Shown here piece after piece: positions 13,319-24,659 of a stretch of 64,000 bases of DNA (its first letter is position 1; each line of letters opens with the position of its first letter). Under the pieces are notes generated by a model. The model was not told the DNA's origin. It did no database searches and worked only from the letters and a program-made list of their open reading frames with translations. This stretch comes from Saccopteryx bilineata (lineage: Eukaryota > Chordata > Mammalia > Chiroptera > Emballonuridae), in contig NC_089501.1 of NCBI RefSeq assembly GCF_036850765.1, positions 17,398,997 through 17,462,996 of the forward strand, written 5' to 3'. The translations under genes were made by a program, and so were the position numbers.

Positions 13319-13545
13319 CACATAGACAGAGTCAACAGTGTGATGAAAGCCAGAGGGAAAGTGAAAGTGGGGTGGGGGTAGGTAGAGATGGGGCAAGGGG
13401 GTGGGGGTAAATGGAGACGGAAGAAAATTTGCTTTGGGTGATGGGCACATGCAGTGTGCAGATGATGTTTTACTGAGTTGTACACTTGAAACCTGTACGC
13501 TTTTTTGAACCACTCTCATCCCAATAAATTCAATAAACTATAAAA
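13120..13545 (+). mobile_element. Old L1 3' UTR with a (TA)n expansion
   Basis: CTTATATGTGGAATCCAGTG, AACAGACTGACAGCTGTCAG and TACACTTGAAACCTGTACG form the L1 3' UTR series. A (TA)n run occupies 13274-13315. Confidence 0.75.
13274..13315. repeat. (TA)n microsatellite
   Basis: About 21 TA units within an L1 3' UTR. Confidence 0.95.
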
Positions 13546-13549
13546 ACTG

Positions 13550-13775
13550 TCAAGATGAAGAACCCAATGATGTTCTCCCTTTCTAGAGTGTGCCTTGCCT
13601 TTCTTTTCCTCCACTTCTTCCCCTCAGGTGAATTACTCATGCCTTTCTCTTTCCTGAGCTCCAAGGGCCTTTCTTCTGCCTCTGTAACTTGTTTCCTGAG
13701 CCTACTCAGTTCAGCTGGCTCACTTCTACTACCTCTGTAACTTTCTTAATAAACTTGCTCTTATAAAAAAAAAAG
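13550..13775 (+). mobile_element. Possible polyadenylated LTR-like retrocopy
   Basis: Pyrimidine-rich sequence ending TTCTTAATAAACTTGCTCTTAT then A(10), like the R region of an LTR followed by a poly(A) tail. Clear duplications were not found. Confidence 0.35.
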
Positions 13776-13779
13776 AATA

Positions 13780-15859
13780 AAATGATACAATGGAAGGCAC
13801 TGCGTAAGTTTTCATTGATGTTTCAGCTGCCCCAACTGAAAGATGTCATGGCTTTACAACGAGAGTACATTCTAAAACACTGAGTTACATGTCCCTCCAT
13901 TCCATTCACAGATCTATACTCCATAGTATACACTCCATATCAAAACCATAAATATAGTAAGATCCAAACATAGTAAGATCCAAGCGACTAGTCACACCTG
14001 GTTTCAGTTTTATAAAAAAAAAAAATGCTAGTAGAATACAACATTACTGTTGTTTTGTTAAAATAATGTGTCATGAAAAAGGTCATAGATTCAAAGCAGA
14101 AATGTAAAAATTACTGTTGAAAACATTTAACTGGTGATGTTCAACAGTGTCACAATCAGAACACTGAAGTAGAACAGTTAAGACTGGTGGAATGTAAGTA
14201 TCAGTTAAGAATACTTGATGTGAGAATGTGTAAGTGAATTCAAAATCCATATTTATCAAAAGAATTTTCAACATATTTATAAATGGAAGAGTAAAAAATC
14301 TGTGAAATTTAAAATTCTTTTTCTGTACAATTTAAATAATTGTTTGAATTCAAGTTATTAAAAAGAAAATAGTTTCATTGTCTCATAAGTCTTATTCAGA
14401 AATTGTGCATAGCTACTTCAAGCATAAAATCATAAAATTTCAATATTTAATGTATCCTTTGATGCTTTGCTTTTATTTTCCTTATAACTAACATATATTA
14501 TAAAAACATATAACAAATGTTTTCATCTACTGCCGTAGACAGACGCTCTCCAGCCCCTTCACTTATCCTTGGGTGCCACATGATTCCCTGTCCGGGTGCA
14601 ACCTGTCAGGGAAAAGGCCTGGGAAGCACCAGAACGGCTGATACAGTACACAGCTCACCTGAGTTGGGGATCTTAAATGGCAGTAAGCAAATAAGTAAAA
14701 CAAAACACAGGAACATTACTTGAGGGATTCATTTACCTCTAAACAAAACTCTATCAGATTCATGAGACTAGTAAAATCTTTAAAAATACACTCTATTGCC
14801 ACAATCAAAACTCAACAGAAATCTCAAAAATGTATAAAAATGCATGTTTTTTCTCTATAGAATATGGCTACAGTTTCCATTTAATACTGTAATTTCACCG
14901 AGAAATTCTTTCTAAGAAAGCAACAAAAAATATTCATTCCAGTTTTCTTTTCAAATACAGAATTTTATAATTTACTAAATGACAAGTTTAAATGTATTAA
15001 TATATCTATTACCATTGTTCTTTCATTCAGATACCGTTAGCTAAGACACCAAGTATTTGAGAAAATGTCAAATCTGTATCTTCAAGGAGAATCAGTCAAA
15101 AGTATTCATGTAGAAAATGAATATAAACTAAGAGTCCTCTACAAATAAAATAATAAGATCCCAATGACTTTTAATAGGATTTGCCTTAAAATTTAAAATA
15201 CTCTTTTAAAAACAGACTGAAAAGTCTTACAGAAATATGTAGTCTTGGCAACCAAATAAAAGCAGAGGTTAGAAGCCTGGAGAACTGTTGAAGAAACTGG
15301 AATGTTTTCTCTTTGTCCCCCAACATTATCATGAACAAAGAAGACACAAACCAGTCGTGGCCAGCATAATGCCCCTGCAGGCAGACTGAGAAGCCCAGTT
15401 AAGGAACTCTTATATTATTTTATCTTATAAAATAATAACAACTCTATAAATATTCATTTCCAGGATCTCTATGAGGAAAGATATATTAATGATACTTTGT
15501 CCTCATTTTGTCTTTAACCAATTCATAAGATATTGATATAAAATTAAATTTTATTAATAAAAACTCACACAGTAACTATTATATGTACTTTTTGCTTACA
15601 TGTCTAGCACTAGCAACTAAAGTAAAAATTATCTGCTTTGCAGAAACACACTTATTCAAATCACGAACAAAACAGGCCCATCCTTTCTCTAGTTCAAGCT
15701 ATCTAGTAAATTACTAGCACAATCAATTATTTTAAAAATCTACACATTGTAGTTTCAGTAATGCAAATAGTTTGTATATGCTTTTCTCTTCAAATCAAAT
15801 CCTGTTTCTAAAAAAAAAATCCTATTTCTGAAATATAACCAATTCAAATTTAATAATAA
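13780..15859. other. Unassigned 3' flank of the host gene
   Basis: AT-rich except 14510-14700, a less AT-rich island without clear identity. Confidence 0.5.
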
Positions 15860-16177
15860 ATGTATTTTTTATTCTAAAGTTATTAAATCTAGAATATTCT
15901 TTTTCTAGATTAATTAAATCTATTTTTAAGCTTTCATATATATCTGAAAATATATTCTAATAACTATTCAGTTGTAGATTCAATCAATATAGTTAAATTT
16001 AATAATCACTACTCAATTTAATAAAATGCACATTTAAAATACAAAATAAAATATTATGAAGTTATAATATTACAAATAAATCACTAATAGAGGTTAAAGT
16101 AGTATTTTACTATAAAAGCGTTAAGGCATCGCATCAAAAAATGATGAAAAATATACAAAGAAAGTGCAACTGTGCCT
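15860..16177 (-). other. Probable 3' UTR of the host gene
   Basis: AT-rich sequence immediately after the stop at 16178. On the minus strand there are candidate poly(A) signals: ATTAAA (16018-16013) and AATAAA (near 15871-15866). The real cleavage site cannot be fixed from sequence alone. Confidence 0.35.
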
Positions 16178-16310
16178 CTACTCAAAAAGGATATGAAGAG
16201 AAGACCCGACAGGAGCTTGCTGCTGTTTCAGAAACCTCTCACAGTGCTTGAAAACCCAGGCAAGATCATTTTCTGCACCATCTTTTAACAGTTTCAGCAA
16301 CTTGCCATAC
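16178..16310 (-). CDS. Terminal coding exon of an unidentified host gene
   Basis: Read on the minus strand, this stretch follows a splice acceptor (TTTTTCAAAGCAG) and stays open for 44 codons to a TAG at 16180-16178. The first base completes a codon begun in the exon at 18437. The peptide starts [20 protein letters not shown], continues through a lysine- and glutamine-rich segment ([11 protein letters not shown]) and ends SSLHILFE. It looks like a charged amphipathic helix near a C-terminus; no catalytic motif, signal peptide or membrane segment is visible. The acceptor is a tandem AAG/CAG (NAGNAG), so a second form starting at 16313 would insert one serine without changing frame. I do not recognise the protein. 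The exon call rests on splice signals, phase and lack of repeat similarity. Confidence 0.72.
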
Positions 16311-16699
16311 CTGCTTTGAAAAACACACAAAATGATAAAAGTCAAGCCTTATATTGTAAATTCAGTTTTAGAAATCTATCGAAGTGCAGTCCTCTTGAAA
16401 TCTCAAAGTTTTAAGTTTTCAAATTTCTACTTTTGGCATAACTATGCTTTACAGGGTACTTAAGTAATATTAACACTCAATATCTGTTACTGATGATTAT
16501 GATATATTTGGATTAGCAGTATTCATCTTACAGTAGTAACTTTAAATGAAAATAAAGCAATAATGAGAGAACAAAACGTAAATACCATCAAGCTAGAAGT
16601 AGAATACAAGCATGTTTTCCCTGAACTTAATTGAAAACATGGACTATTGACAAATTAGAACGTTAAATCTAAGTAGCAATTTCAGAGGTTCATCTGTTC

Positions 16700-16880
16700 C
16701 AATGATTCTAAATAGGAGTGACACTTCCCCCAGGGGCCACTTTAGAAACATAAGGGGGCTTTTTTATTGTCACAGTGACTGGGACTCTATTGGTAGTCAG
16801 TGAGGAGCAGGAAGTTAGACATGGGACAGAGTGCTAATGACTTGAAAATGCCCTGCCTGTCATTTGCATGGATTAGAAAG
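16700..16880 (+). mobile_element. Possible MER5-related fragment
   Basis: CCCCCAGGGGCCACTTTAG, TTGTCACAGTGACTGGG and TATTGGTAGTCAGTGAGGAG follow the order of MER5-type landmarks, but divergence is high. Confidence 0.4.
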
Positions 16881-17207
16881 CTACTTATAATCATATGAAA
16901 TTGTTTTATATAGAATCATAAAATGTTTTCCCTATATTTTTTATATACACTGAATGGATCCACATATAAGTCAAGGAAAAATAGTTTGTTTTATTTGAAG
17001 CCTCACTAAGTCACTCTGTCAGGGACAACTCTCTTGCAGTATTTGAAGTTCCAAGATAAAATCAGTCTTTATTTGTAGCTGCCAGAGTCATGATGATTTC
17101 ATGTGTCAGCTATGTCTTACACTGTAGTTATATACAAACATTTCAGTATATAACAATTTTCTATTTATTTCTTAGCAATTAGACATTGCATTGAACTTAA
17201 AAATATA

Positions 17208-17683
17208 CTGCTCACAAAAATTAGAAGATATTTCTTTTTTTAAAAGATTTTATTTATTCATATTTATTAGAGAGAGGAGAGAAAGGAGGGAGAGAGAGAG
17301 AGAGAGAATGAACAGAGGGAAGAGCTGGAAGCATCAACTCCCATATGTGCCTTGACCAGGAAAGCCTGGGGTTTCGAACTGGTGAATTCAGTATTCCAGG
17401 TCAATGCTTTATCTACTGCATCACCATAAGTCAGACAGGGGGGATATTTCAAAATGAATATGAAGTGTTTAAAAATGCATTTGATTTTTTTTAATTAAAC
17501 AAGAACATCAGAAAAGCAAATGACAACTCAAAGAAAGTTGTTAGATTATGCAAATGAGATGCAAAACCAATTTTATTTCATTGGTGAAAATGTGCTATAT
17601 AAGAGGCTAAAAGTACTGGAGTATCTGCATGTTCACTGATTTTAAAAGTGCATTTTGAAATATCCCCTAATTTTTGTGAACAG
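17208..17683. mobile_element. Mariner/Tc1-like MITE (about 260 bp before the SINE)
   Basis: Terminal inverted repeats of about 33 bp begin CTGCTCACAAAAATTAG at left and, read in reverse from the right, CTGTTCACAAAAATTAGGGG. A TA dinucleotide flanks each end, as expected for Tc1/mariner. The interior is non-coding, so it would have needed a transposase from elsewhere. A short relative lies at 45081. Confidence 0.8.
17235..17442 (-). mobile_element. Family C SINE inside a MITE
   Basis: Reverse copy (CACCATAAGTCAGAC end, GGAGAGAAAGG body) flanked by GATATTTC at 17227-17234 and 17443-17450. It is inserted in the left terminal inverted repeat of the MITE at 17208. Confidence 0.88.
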
Positions 17684-18436
17684 TATATGTGACTAGCCTG
17701 CTTATATTATCCATGGGTCCCATTTCAGAACAGAAATAGGGCATTTAAAATAAAAAGCAGGTTGCAAAACATAATCAATGGGCTATACACCCTATGTAAT
17801 GAAATTGGTGAGCTAGAATAGTACCATACTTTTCATTTTCATTAATATGATATGAATTTATAAAAACAGTCTTTTTAACATCTTTCACATGTATCTTTCT
17901 ACAACTTGATTGTGATTCTGATCCTTCAGAATGAGACTATCAGGATCCACGTTTAATATGCAAGAATGAGGGGGCTGCTGGTCAAGGTCTCAGTCCTTAA
18001 CTTCCAGTCCATTTCTTTTGAAAATTACAATCGTAGTACTAACAATTCAAACTACTATAATTGGTTTATTCATTTTAACTTCAGCATCTATCCTTAAGGT
18101 ATTTTTGTATTCATCACCATAGCTTGATAATTTAAACTAAACGTATTTTAGAAAATGGTATGATTGTACTAGCAATGTGATGATTTTTACATTATTTTTG
18201 GAAAAAACCTCATAGTCATAGAGAATTAAATATTCTAAAATTAAACTCTGAAATAATAATGAATTGTAACTGATTTACCTACACAGGTCATTTAATCATG
18301 TGCCAATATCCTAAAAAAAAGTTATTTTCTGATTGATAAATTTCGCATTTAAAATATACAAAGGAGTTGATTGTTAAATTAAATACTATTAAGCTTATAT
18401 CAGGAAATACACGAGAGATATTCCCCTGCAATATAC

Positions 18437-18506
18437 CTGACAGTCATTTTAATGCCAAGCTGCTGCACCAATGAAAGACTTTCATTCTTCACATTTGCAT
18501 CAGAAG
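18437..18506 (-). CDS. Penultimate coding exon of the same host gene
   Basis: A 70-nt minus-strand exon lies between acceptor TTGTTTTTAG and donor GTATAT. It opens with two bases finishing a codon, carries 22 codons ([20 protein letters not shown], then T and V) and ends with AG, which joins the G at 16310 to make Arg. Phase therefore matches both neighbours. The acceptor has a good T-rich tract; the donor (CAG|GTATAT) is moderate. The sequence is not part of any repeat I recognise. The intron towards 42509 is about 24 kb and holds the large L1 nest and the retroviral cluster. Function unknown. Confidence 0.7.
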
Positions 18507-19069
18507 CTAAAAACAATTGAAAATTGGGTTATAAAAATGTATAAAAATCTGCATAATAATCACATTTTAATTAAAAATTGATGAAAGTAATATTTTTCCA
18601 TATTTTAATGTGAATTCTGAAAACACTAATGAATTTGTTCTTTTAAGAGTTGTCAGTTATATTTTCAAAGGAATTAACAAGAAACTTAAATAAATTTTCT
18701 CCTATAAAAGGCATTTTTAAAAGCATATTAAAACAACTAATCATAGTTTTAAAGCAATCCATTTTTACTTGGCTCTCAGAACACAAAACCTAATAACCCC
18801 CAAACGGTCTAGAATATTGTAATGCATATATAAGATTTTGAATTACACACACACATATGGCTGTTTATTTCTTAAAGATTTCAACATGAGTGCCAGGAAG
18901 GAAGAGTCAGTATCCTACTTATGATGTACAACAATGTATGAGAGTGGAGTGAACCGGTTTCTTCCTGCAGGAAATTCTCTGTGAAGTAGGAATTGTGATC
19001 GACTACCAAAAGTGAAGAAGGGGTTCCCTTTTCTCCACTTCCTTGAGAACACTTGTTTGTTGCTTTATT
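18507..19069 (-). other. Intron sequence, unassigned
   Basis: Start of the 24-kb intron; nothing else seen. Confidence 0.5.
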
Positions 19070-19419
19070 GATGACAGCTAAGTGAAATAAACTAGTCAGA
19101 TAAAGACAAGTACCATATGATTTTACTTATATGTAGAATCTGATGAACAACATTGTGGAAGACAGGCTGTAAACTCACTAAGTCCTTATAGCCTAGGGCT
19201 TAGTTTAAGGCTAAGCTCTTCCCCATAACCTTTTTTTTTTTTTTTTTTAATAAATTTTTATTAATGGTAATGGGATGACATTAATAAATCAGGGTACATA
19301 TATTCAAAGAAAACATGTCTAGGTTATTTTGTCATCAAATTATGTTGCAAACCCCTCGCCCAAAGTCAGATTGTCCTCCGTCACCCTCTATCTAGTTATC
19401 TGTGCCCCTCCCCCTCCCC

Positions 19420-22400
19420 CTAACTCTCCCTCCCTCCCTCCCATGTCCTCCCTCCCCCCCCACCCTTGGTAACCACCACACTCTTGTCCATGTCTCTTAG
19501 TCTCATTTTTATGTTCCACCAACGTATGGAATCATGTAGTTCTTGTTTTTTTTCTGATTTGCTTATTTCACTCCTTATAATGTTATCAAGATCCCACCAT
19601 TTTGCTGTAAATGATCTGATGTCATCATTTCTTATGGCTGAGTAGTATTCCATAGTGTATATGTGCCACATCTTCTTTATCCAGTCTTCTATTGAAGGGC
19701 TTTTTGGTTGTTTCCATGTCTTGGCCACTGTGAACAGTGCTGCAATGAACATGGGGCTACATGTGTCTTCACGTATCAATGTTTCTGAGGTTTTGGGGTA
19801 TATACCCAGTAGAGGGATTGCTGGGTCATAAGGTAGTTCTATTTGCAGTTTTTTGAGGAACCACCATACTTTCCTCCATAATGGTTGTACTACTTTACAG
19901 TCCCACCAACAGTGAATGAGGGTTCCTTTTTCTCCACAGCCTCTCCAACATTTGCTATTACCCGTCTTGTTGATAATAGCTAATCTAACAGGGGTGAGGT
20001 GGTATCTCATTGTAGTTTTGATTTGCATTTCTCTAATAACTAATGAAGCTGAGCATCTTTTCATATATCTGTTGGCCATTTGTATCTCTTCCTGGGAGAA
20101 GTGTCTGTTCATGTCCTCTTCCCATTTTTTTATTGGATTGCTTGTTTGTTTGTTGTTGAGTTTTATGAGTTCTTTGTAAATTTTGGATATTAGGCCCTTA
20201 TCTGAGCTATCGTTTGAAAATATCAGTTCCCATATAGTTGGCTGTCTGTTTATTTTGATATCAGTTTCTCTTGCTGAGCAAAAACTTTTAATTCTGATGT
20301 AGTCCCATTCATTTATCTTTGCCTTCACTTCTCTTGCCATTGGAGTCAAGTTCATAAAATGTTCTTTAAAACCCAGGTCCATGATTTTAGTACCTATGTC
20401 TTCTTCTATGTACTTTATTGTTTCAGGTCTTATATTTAGGTCTTTGATCCATTTTGAATTAATTTTAGTACACGGGGACAGGCTGTAGTCGAGTTTCATT
20501 CTTTTGCATGTGGCTTTCCAGTTTTCCAAACACCATTTGTTGAAGAGGCTTTCTTTTCTCCATTGTGTGTTGTTGGCCCCTTTATCAAAGATTATTTGAC
20601 CATATATATGTGGTTTTATTTCTGGGCTTTCTATTCTGTTCCATTGGTCTGAGTGTCTATTTTTCTGCCAATACCATGCTGTTTTAATTATCGTGGCCCT
20701 ATAATATAGTTTAAAGTCAGGTATTGTAATGCCCCCAGCTTCATTCTTTTTCCTTAGGATTGTTTTGGCTATTCGGGGTTTTTTATAGTTCCATATAAAT
20801 CTGATGATTTTTTGTTCCATTTCTTTAAAAAATCTCCTAGGGATTTTGATGGGAATTGCATTAAATTTGTATATTGCTTTGGGTAATATGGCCATTTTGA
20901 TTATATTTATTCTTCCTATCCAAGAACAAGGAATATTTTTCCATCTCATTGTATCTTTTTCGATTTCCCTTAACAATGCTTTGTAATTTTCATTATATAG
21001 GTCCTTTACGTTCTTTGTTATGTTTATTCCTAGGTATTTTATTTTTTTTGTTGCAATCGTGAAGGGGATTATTTTTTTGAGTTCGTTTTCTAATATTTCA
21101 TTGTTGGCATATAGAAAGGCTATGGACTTTTGTATGTTAATTTTGTATCCTGCGACCTTACTGTATTGGTTTATTGTTTCTAATAATCTTTTTGTGGAGT
21201 CCTTCGGGTTTTCGATGTATAGGATCATATCATCAGCAAAAAGTGATAGCTTTACTTCTTCTTTTCCGATATGGATGCCTTTTATTTCTTTGTCTTGTCT
21301 GATTGCTCTGGCCAGAACTTCTAGCACCATGTTGAATAAGAGTGGAGAGAGTGGACAACCCTGTCTTGTTCCTGATTTAAGGTAGAAAGTCCTCAGTTTT
21401 ATGCCGTTTAATAGGATGTTGGCTGATGGTTTATCATATATGGCCTTTATCATGTTGAGATATTTTCCTTCTATACCCATTTTGTTGAGAGTCTTAAACA
21501 TAAAATTGTGTTGTATTTTATCAAAAGCCTTTTCTGCATCTATTGATAAGATCATGTGGTTTTTGTTCTTTGTTTTGTTGATATGGTGTATTACGTTAAC
21601 CGTTTTGCGTATGTTGAACCATCCTTGAGATTCTGGGATGAATCCCACTTGATCATGATGTATTATTTTTTTAATATGTTGTTGTATTCGGTTTGCCAGT
21701 ATTTTGTTTAGTATTTTAGCATCTGTATTCATTAGAGATATTGGTCTGTAGTTTTCTTTCTTTGTGCCATCCTTGCCAGGTTTTGGTATGAGGGTTATGT
21801 TGGCCTCATAAAATGTGTTTGGAAGTATTGCTTCTTCTTCAATTTTTTGGAAGACTTTGAGTAGAATAGGAAGCAAGTCTTCTTTGAATGTTTGATAGAA
21901 TTCACTAGTATAACCGTCTGGGCCTGGACTTTTATTTTTGGGGAGATTTTTAATAGTTTTTTCTATTTCCTCCCTGCTGATTGGTCTGTTTAGGCTTTCT
22001 GCTTCTTCATGACTCAGTCTAGGAAGGTTGTATTGTTCTAGGAATTTATCCATTTCTTCTAGGTTATTGTATTTGGTGGCATATAATTTTTCATAGTATT
22101 CTACAATAATTCTTTGTATTTCTATGATGTCTGTGGTGATCTCTCCTCTTTCATTTTGGATTTTATTTATTTGAGTCCTGTGTCTTTTTTCCTTGGTGAG
22201 TCTTGCCAAGGGTTTGTCAATTTTGTTGATCTTTTCAAAGAACCAGCTCCTTGTTTTATTGATTTTTTCTATAGTTTTTCTGTTCTCTATTTCATTTATT
22301 TCTGCTCTGATTTTTATTATCTCCTTTCTTCGGCTGGTTTTGGGTTGTCTTTGTTCTTCTTTTTCTAGTTCCTTAAGGTGTGAAGTTAGGTGGTTTACTT

Positions 22401-23338
22401 CGGCTCTCTCTTGTTTGTTCATATATGCCTGAAGTGATATGAACTTTCCTCTTATTACTGCTTTTGCTGCATCCCAGAGATTCTGATATGTCGTATTTTC
22501 ATTTTCATTTGTCTGTATATATCTTTTGATTTCTGCGCTTATTTCTTCTTTGACCCATTCATTTTTTAGAAGTGTGTTGTTTAGTTTCCACATTTTTGTG
22601 GGTTTTTCCCCCTCTTTTTTGCAGTTGAATTCTAGTTTCAGGGCTTTATGATCAGAAAATATGCTTGGTACAATTTCAATTTTTCTAAATTTGCTGATAT
22701 TGTCTTTGTGTCCCAACATATGGTCAATTCTTGAGAATGTTCCATGTACACTAGAGAAAAATGTATACTCTGTCGCTTTGGGATGAAGTGTCCTGTAGAT
22801 GTCTATCATATCCAGGTGTTCTAGTATTTCGTTTAAGGCCACTATATCTTTATTGATTCTCTGTTTGGATGACCGATCTAGAGCCGTCAGCGGTGTATTG
22901 AGGTCTCCAAGTATGATTGTATTTTTGTTAGTTTTTGTTTTAAGGTCAATAAGTAGCTGTCTTATATATTTTGGTGCTCCTTGGTTTGGTGCATATATAT
23001 TAAGGATTGTTATGTCTTCTTGATTCAACTTCCCCTTAATCATTATGAAATGACCATTTTTGTCTCTGAGTACTTTTTCTGTCTTGTAGTCAGCATTATT
23101 AGATATGAGTATTGCTACACCTGCTTTTTTTTTGGGTGTTGTTTGCTTGGAGTATTGTTTTCCAGCCTTTCACTTTGAATTTGTTTTTATCCTTGTTGCT
23201 TAGATGTGTTTCTTGTAGGCAGCATATAGTTGGATTTTCTTTTTTAATCCATTCTGCTACTCTGTGTCTTTTTATTGGTAAGTTTAATCCATTTACATTT
23301 AGTGTAATTATTGACACTTGTGGGTTCCCTACTGCCAT
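19420..23338 (-). pseudogene. L1 ORF2 (endonuclease/reverse transcriptase) with one +1 frameshift
   Basis: The first segment (23338-23099) starts MAVGNPQVSIITLNVNGL and carries the endonuclease N-terminal motifs, including the catalytic Glu in LQETH. The frame then shifts by one base at a run of nine A (plus-strand T run 23125-23133). From 23043 a 1207-residue frame continues with endonuclease motifs (YAPN, GDLNT, SDHK), the reverse-transcriptase core ([13 protein letters not shown] and FADDMILY, about midway) and a C-terminal Cys/His knuckle (CWRGCG...HCWWDC, about 130 residues before the stop). The tail is glycine-rich ([12 protein letters not shown]). All catalytic motifs I can check are present, so the single homopolymer base is the only visible lesion. 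It could be a real mutation or a sequencing error. Confidence 0.93.
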
Positions 23339-23571
23339 TTTATAAATTGCTTTCTGTTAGTTTTGTATCTAGTTTGATTCTTCTCTTTTGTTTTTCTATC
23401 ATTTGTTTTTGTTTGTTTGTGTTCCATACTTCTTTCCTCTGTTGCTACCTTTTTTAAGTCAAGTGTTTTTGTGGTGGTTTTTTTAAGGGTGGTTACCATT
23501 AAGTAATGAAAAGGGTACCTACCATATTCATTGTAGTACCCTATCTTATAAGTATTTCTGCACTTCATCAT
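23329..23571 (-). other. Small ORF in the L1 inter-ORF linker
   Basis: An 80-codon frame fills most of the 325-bp gap between ORF1 and ORF2. Its stop lies within the first codons of ORF2 (shared bases ATGGCAGTAG). The peptide is Lys/Thr-rich and matches no domain I know. It may be a chance frame, or it may bear on how ribosomes reach ORF2. Confidence 0.3.
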
Positions 23572-23663
23572 CCTTTGCTACTGTTAATCTCCATCCTCTC
23601 CCCCCTTTTTTTCCTTTGTTGTCACAGTTTAAGTTTGGTTTTATTGTGTTCTTGGTGGAGCTG

Positions 23664-24659
23664 TTACTTGTGGTGTTGTTTTCTTTTGTTCTTTGAATCT
23701 GGTTGGAAAATCCCCCTTAGTATTTCCTGGAGTGGGGGCTTTCTGTTGATAAATTCTCTCATCTTTTCTGTATTTGTGAATGTTTTTATATCTCCTTCAT
23801 ACTTGAAGGATAGCTTTGATGGGTATAGTATTCTTGGCTGAAAGTTCCTCTCTTTCAGGGCTTTAAATATTGGGGTCCACTCTCTTCTAGCTTGTAGAGT
23901 TTCTGCTGAGAAATCTGATGATAATCTAATAGGCCTTCCTTTATATGTTGTACTCTTCCTTTCCCTGGCTGCCTTGAGAATTTTTTCTTTGTCATTGGTT
24001 TGTGTCATCTTTATTATGATGTGCCTTGGAGTGGGTTTGTTGGGGTTAAGAAAACTTGGTGTTCTGTTTGCTTCTTGAATTTGAGGCTTTAGTTCCTTCC
24101 ACAGGCTTGGGAAGTTCTCGTCTATTATTTGTTTGAGTATATTCTCCATTCCATTTTCTTTCTCTTCTCCCTCTGATATACCTATTATTCTTATGTTATT
24201 CTTTCTGATGGAGTCAGACAATTCCTGTAGGGCTTTCTCGTTTTTTATTATTTTTGAGTCTCTTTCTTCTTCTCTCTGTTGTGCCTCAAGTTGTTTGTCT
24301 TCTATTTCACTAATCCTATCTTCAATCTGGGCTGTTCTGTTAGCTAAGCTTGTTACCTCGTTTTTCAGCTCGTGAATTGAGTTTTTCATTTCTGTTTGAT
24401 TTGTTTTTATAGTTTCAATTTCCTTGGTAATATATTCTTTGTGTTCATTGAGTTGTTTTCTGATCTCCCTATATTGCCTTTCTGTGTTTTCTTGTATATC
24501 TCTGAGTATTTTTAAGATTTCTATTTTAAATTCTCTGTCATTTAGCTCCAAGGCTTCCAATATGTTAAGTCTTTTCTCCATAGATTTTTCCACATCTATT
24601 TGTGTTACCTCTCTTTCTTTTGTATCCATAATATTCGATTTCCTCTTTCTTATCGGCAT
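23664..24659 (-). CDS. L1 ORF1 protein (RNA-binding chaperone), intact
   Basis: A 331-residue open frame beginning MPIRKRKS, close to the usual L1 ORF1p length. After a basic N-terminus there is a long heptad-rich coiled coil (roughly residues 40-150, rich in E, K, I and L), which in this family drives trimer formation. An RRM-like segment starts near residue 153 (NNIRIIGISEGEE), followed by the conserved C-terminal domain containing RPIRLSSDFSAETLQARREW. The family binds L1 RNA and packages it with ORF2p in cytoplasmic particles. No stops or frameshifts are seen. A second Met at residue 11 is a possible start. Translation would come from the bicistronic L1 RNA driven by the 5' UTR. Confidence 0.95.
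   Translation of the reverse strand: MPIRKRKSNIMDTKEREVTQIDVEKSMEKRLNILEALELNDREFKIEILKILRDIQENTERQYREIRKQLNEHKEYITKEIETIKTNQTEMKNSIHELKNEVTSLANRTAQIEDRISEIEDKQLEAQQREEERDSKIIKNEKALQELSDSIRKNNIRIIGISEGEEKENGMENILKQIIDENFPSLWKELKPQIQEANRTPSFLNPNKPTPRHIIIKMTQTNDKEKILKAARERKSTTYKGRPIRLSSDFSAETLQARREWTPIFKALKERNFQPRILYPSKLSFKYEGDIKTFTNTEKMREFINRKPPLQEILRGIFQPDSKNKRKQHHK

Noticed and set aside
13256..13519. Frames ending in YIYIYIYI
   Set aside because: Translation of a (TA)n run in an L1 3' UTR.
14640..14720. Possible tiny exon with GTGAGC donor on the minus strand
   Set aside because: The implied exon would be 13 nt and lies past the host gene's stop codon; no phase support.
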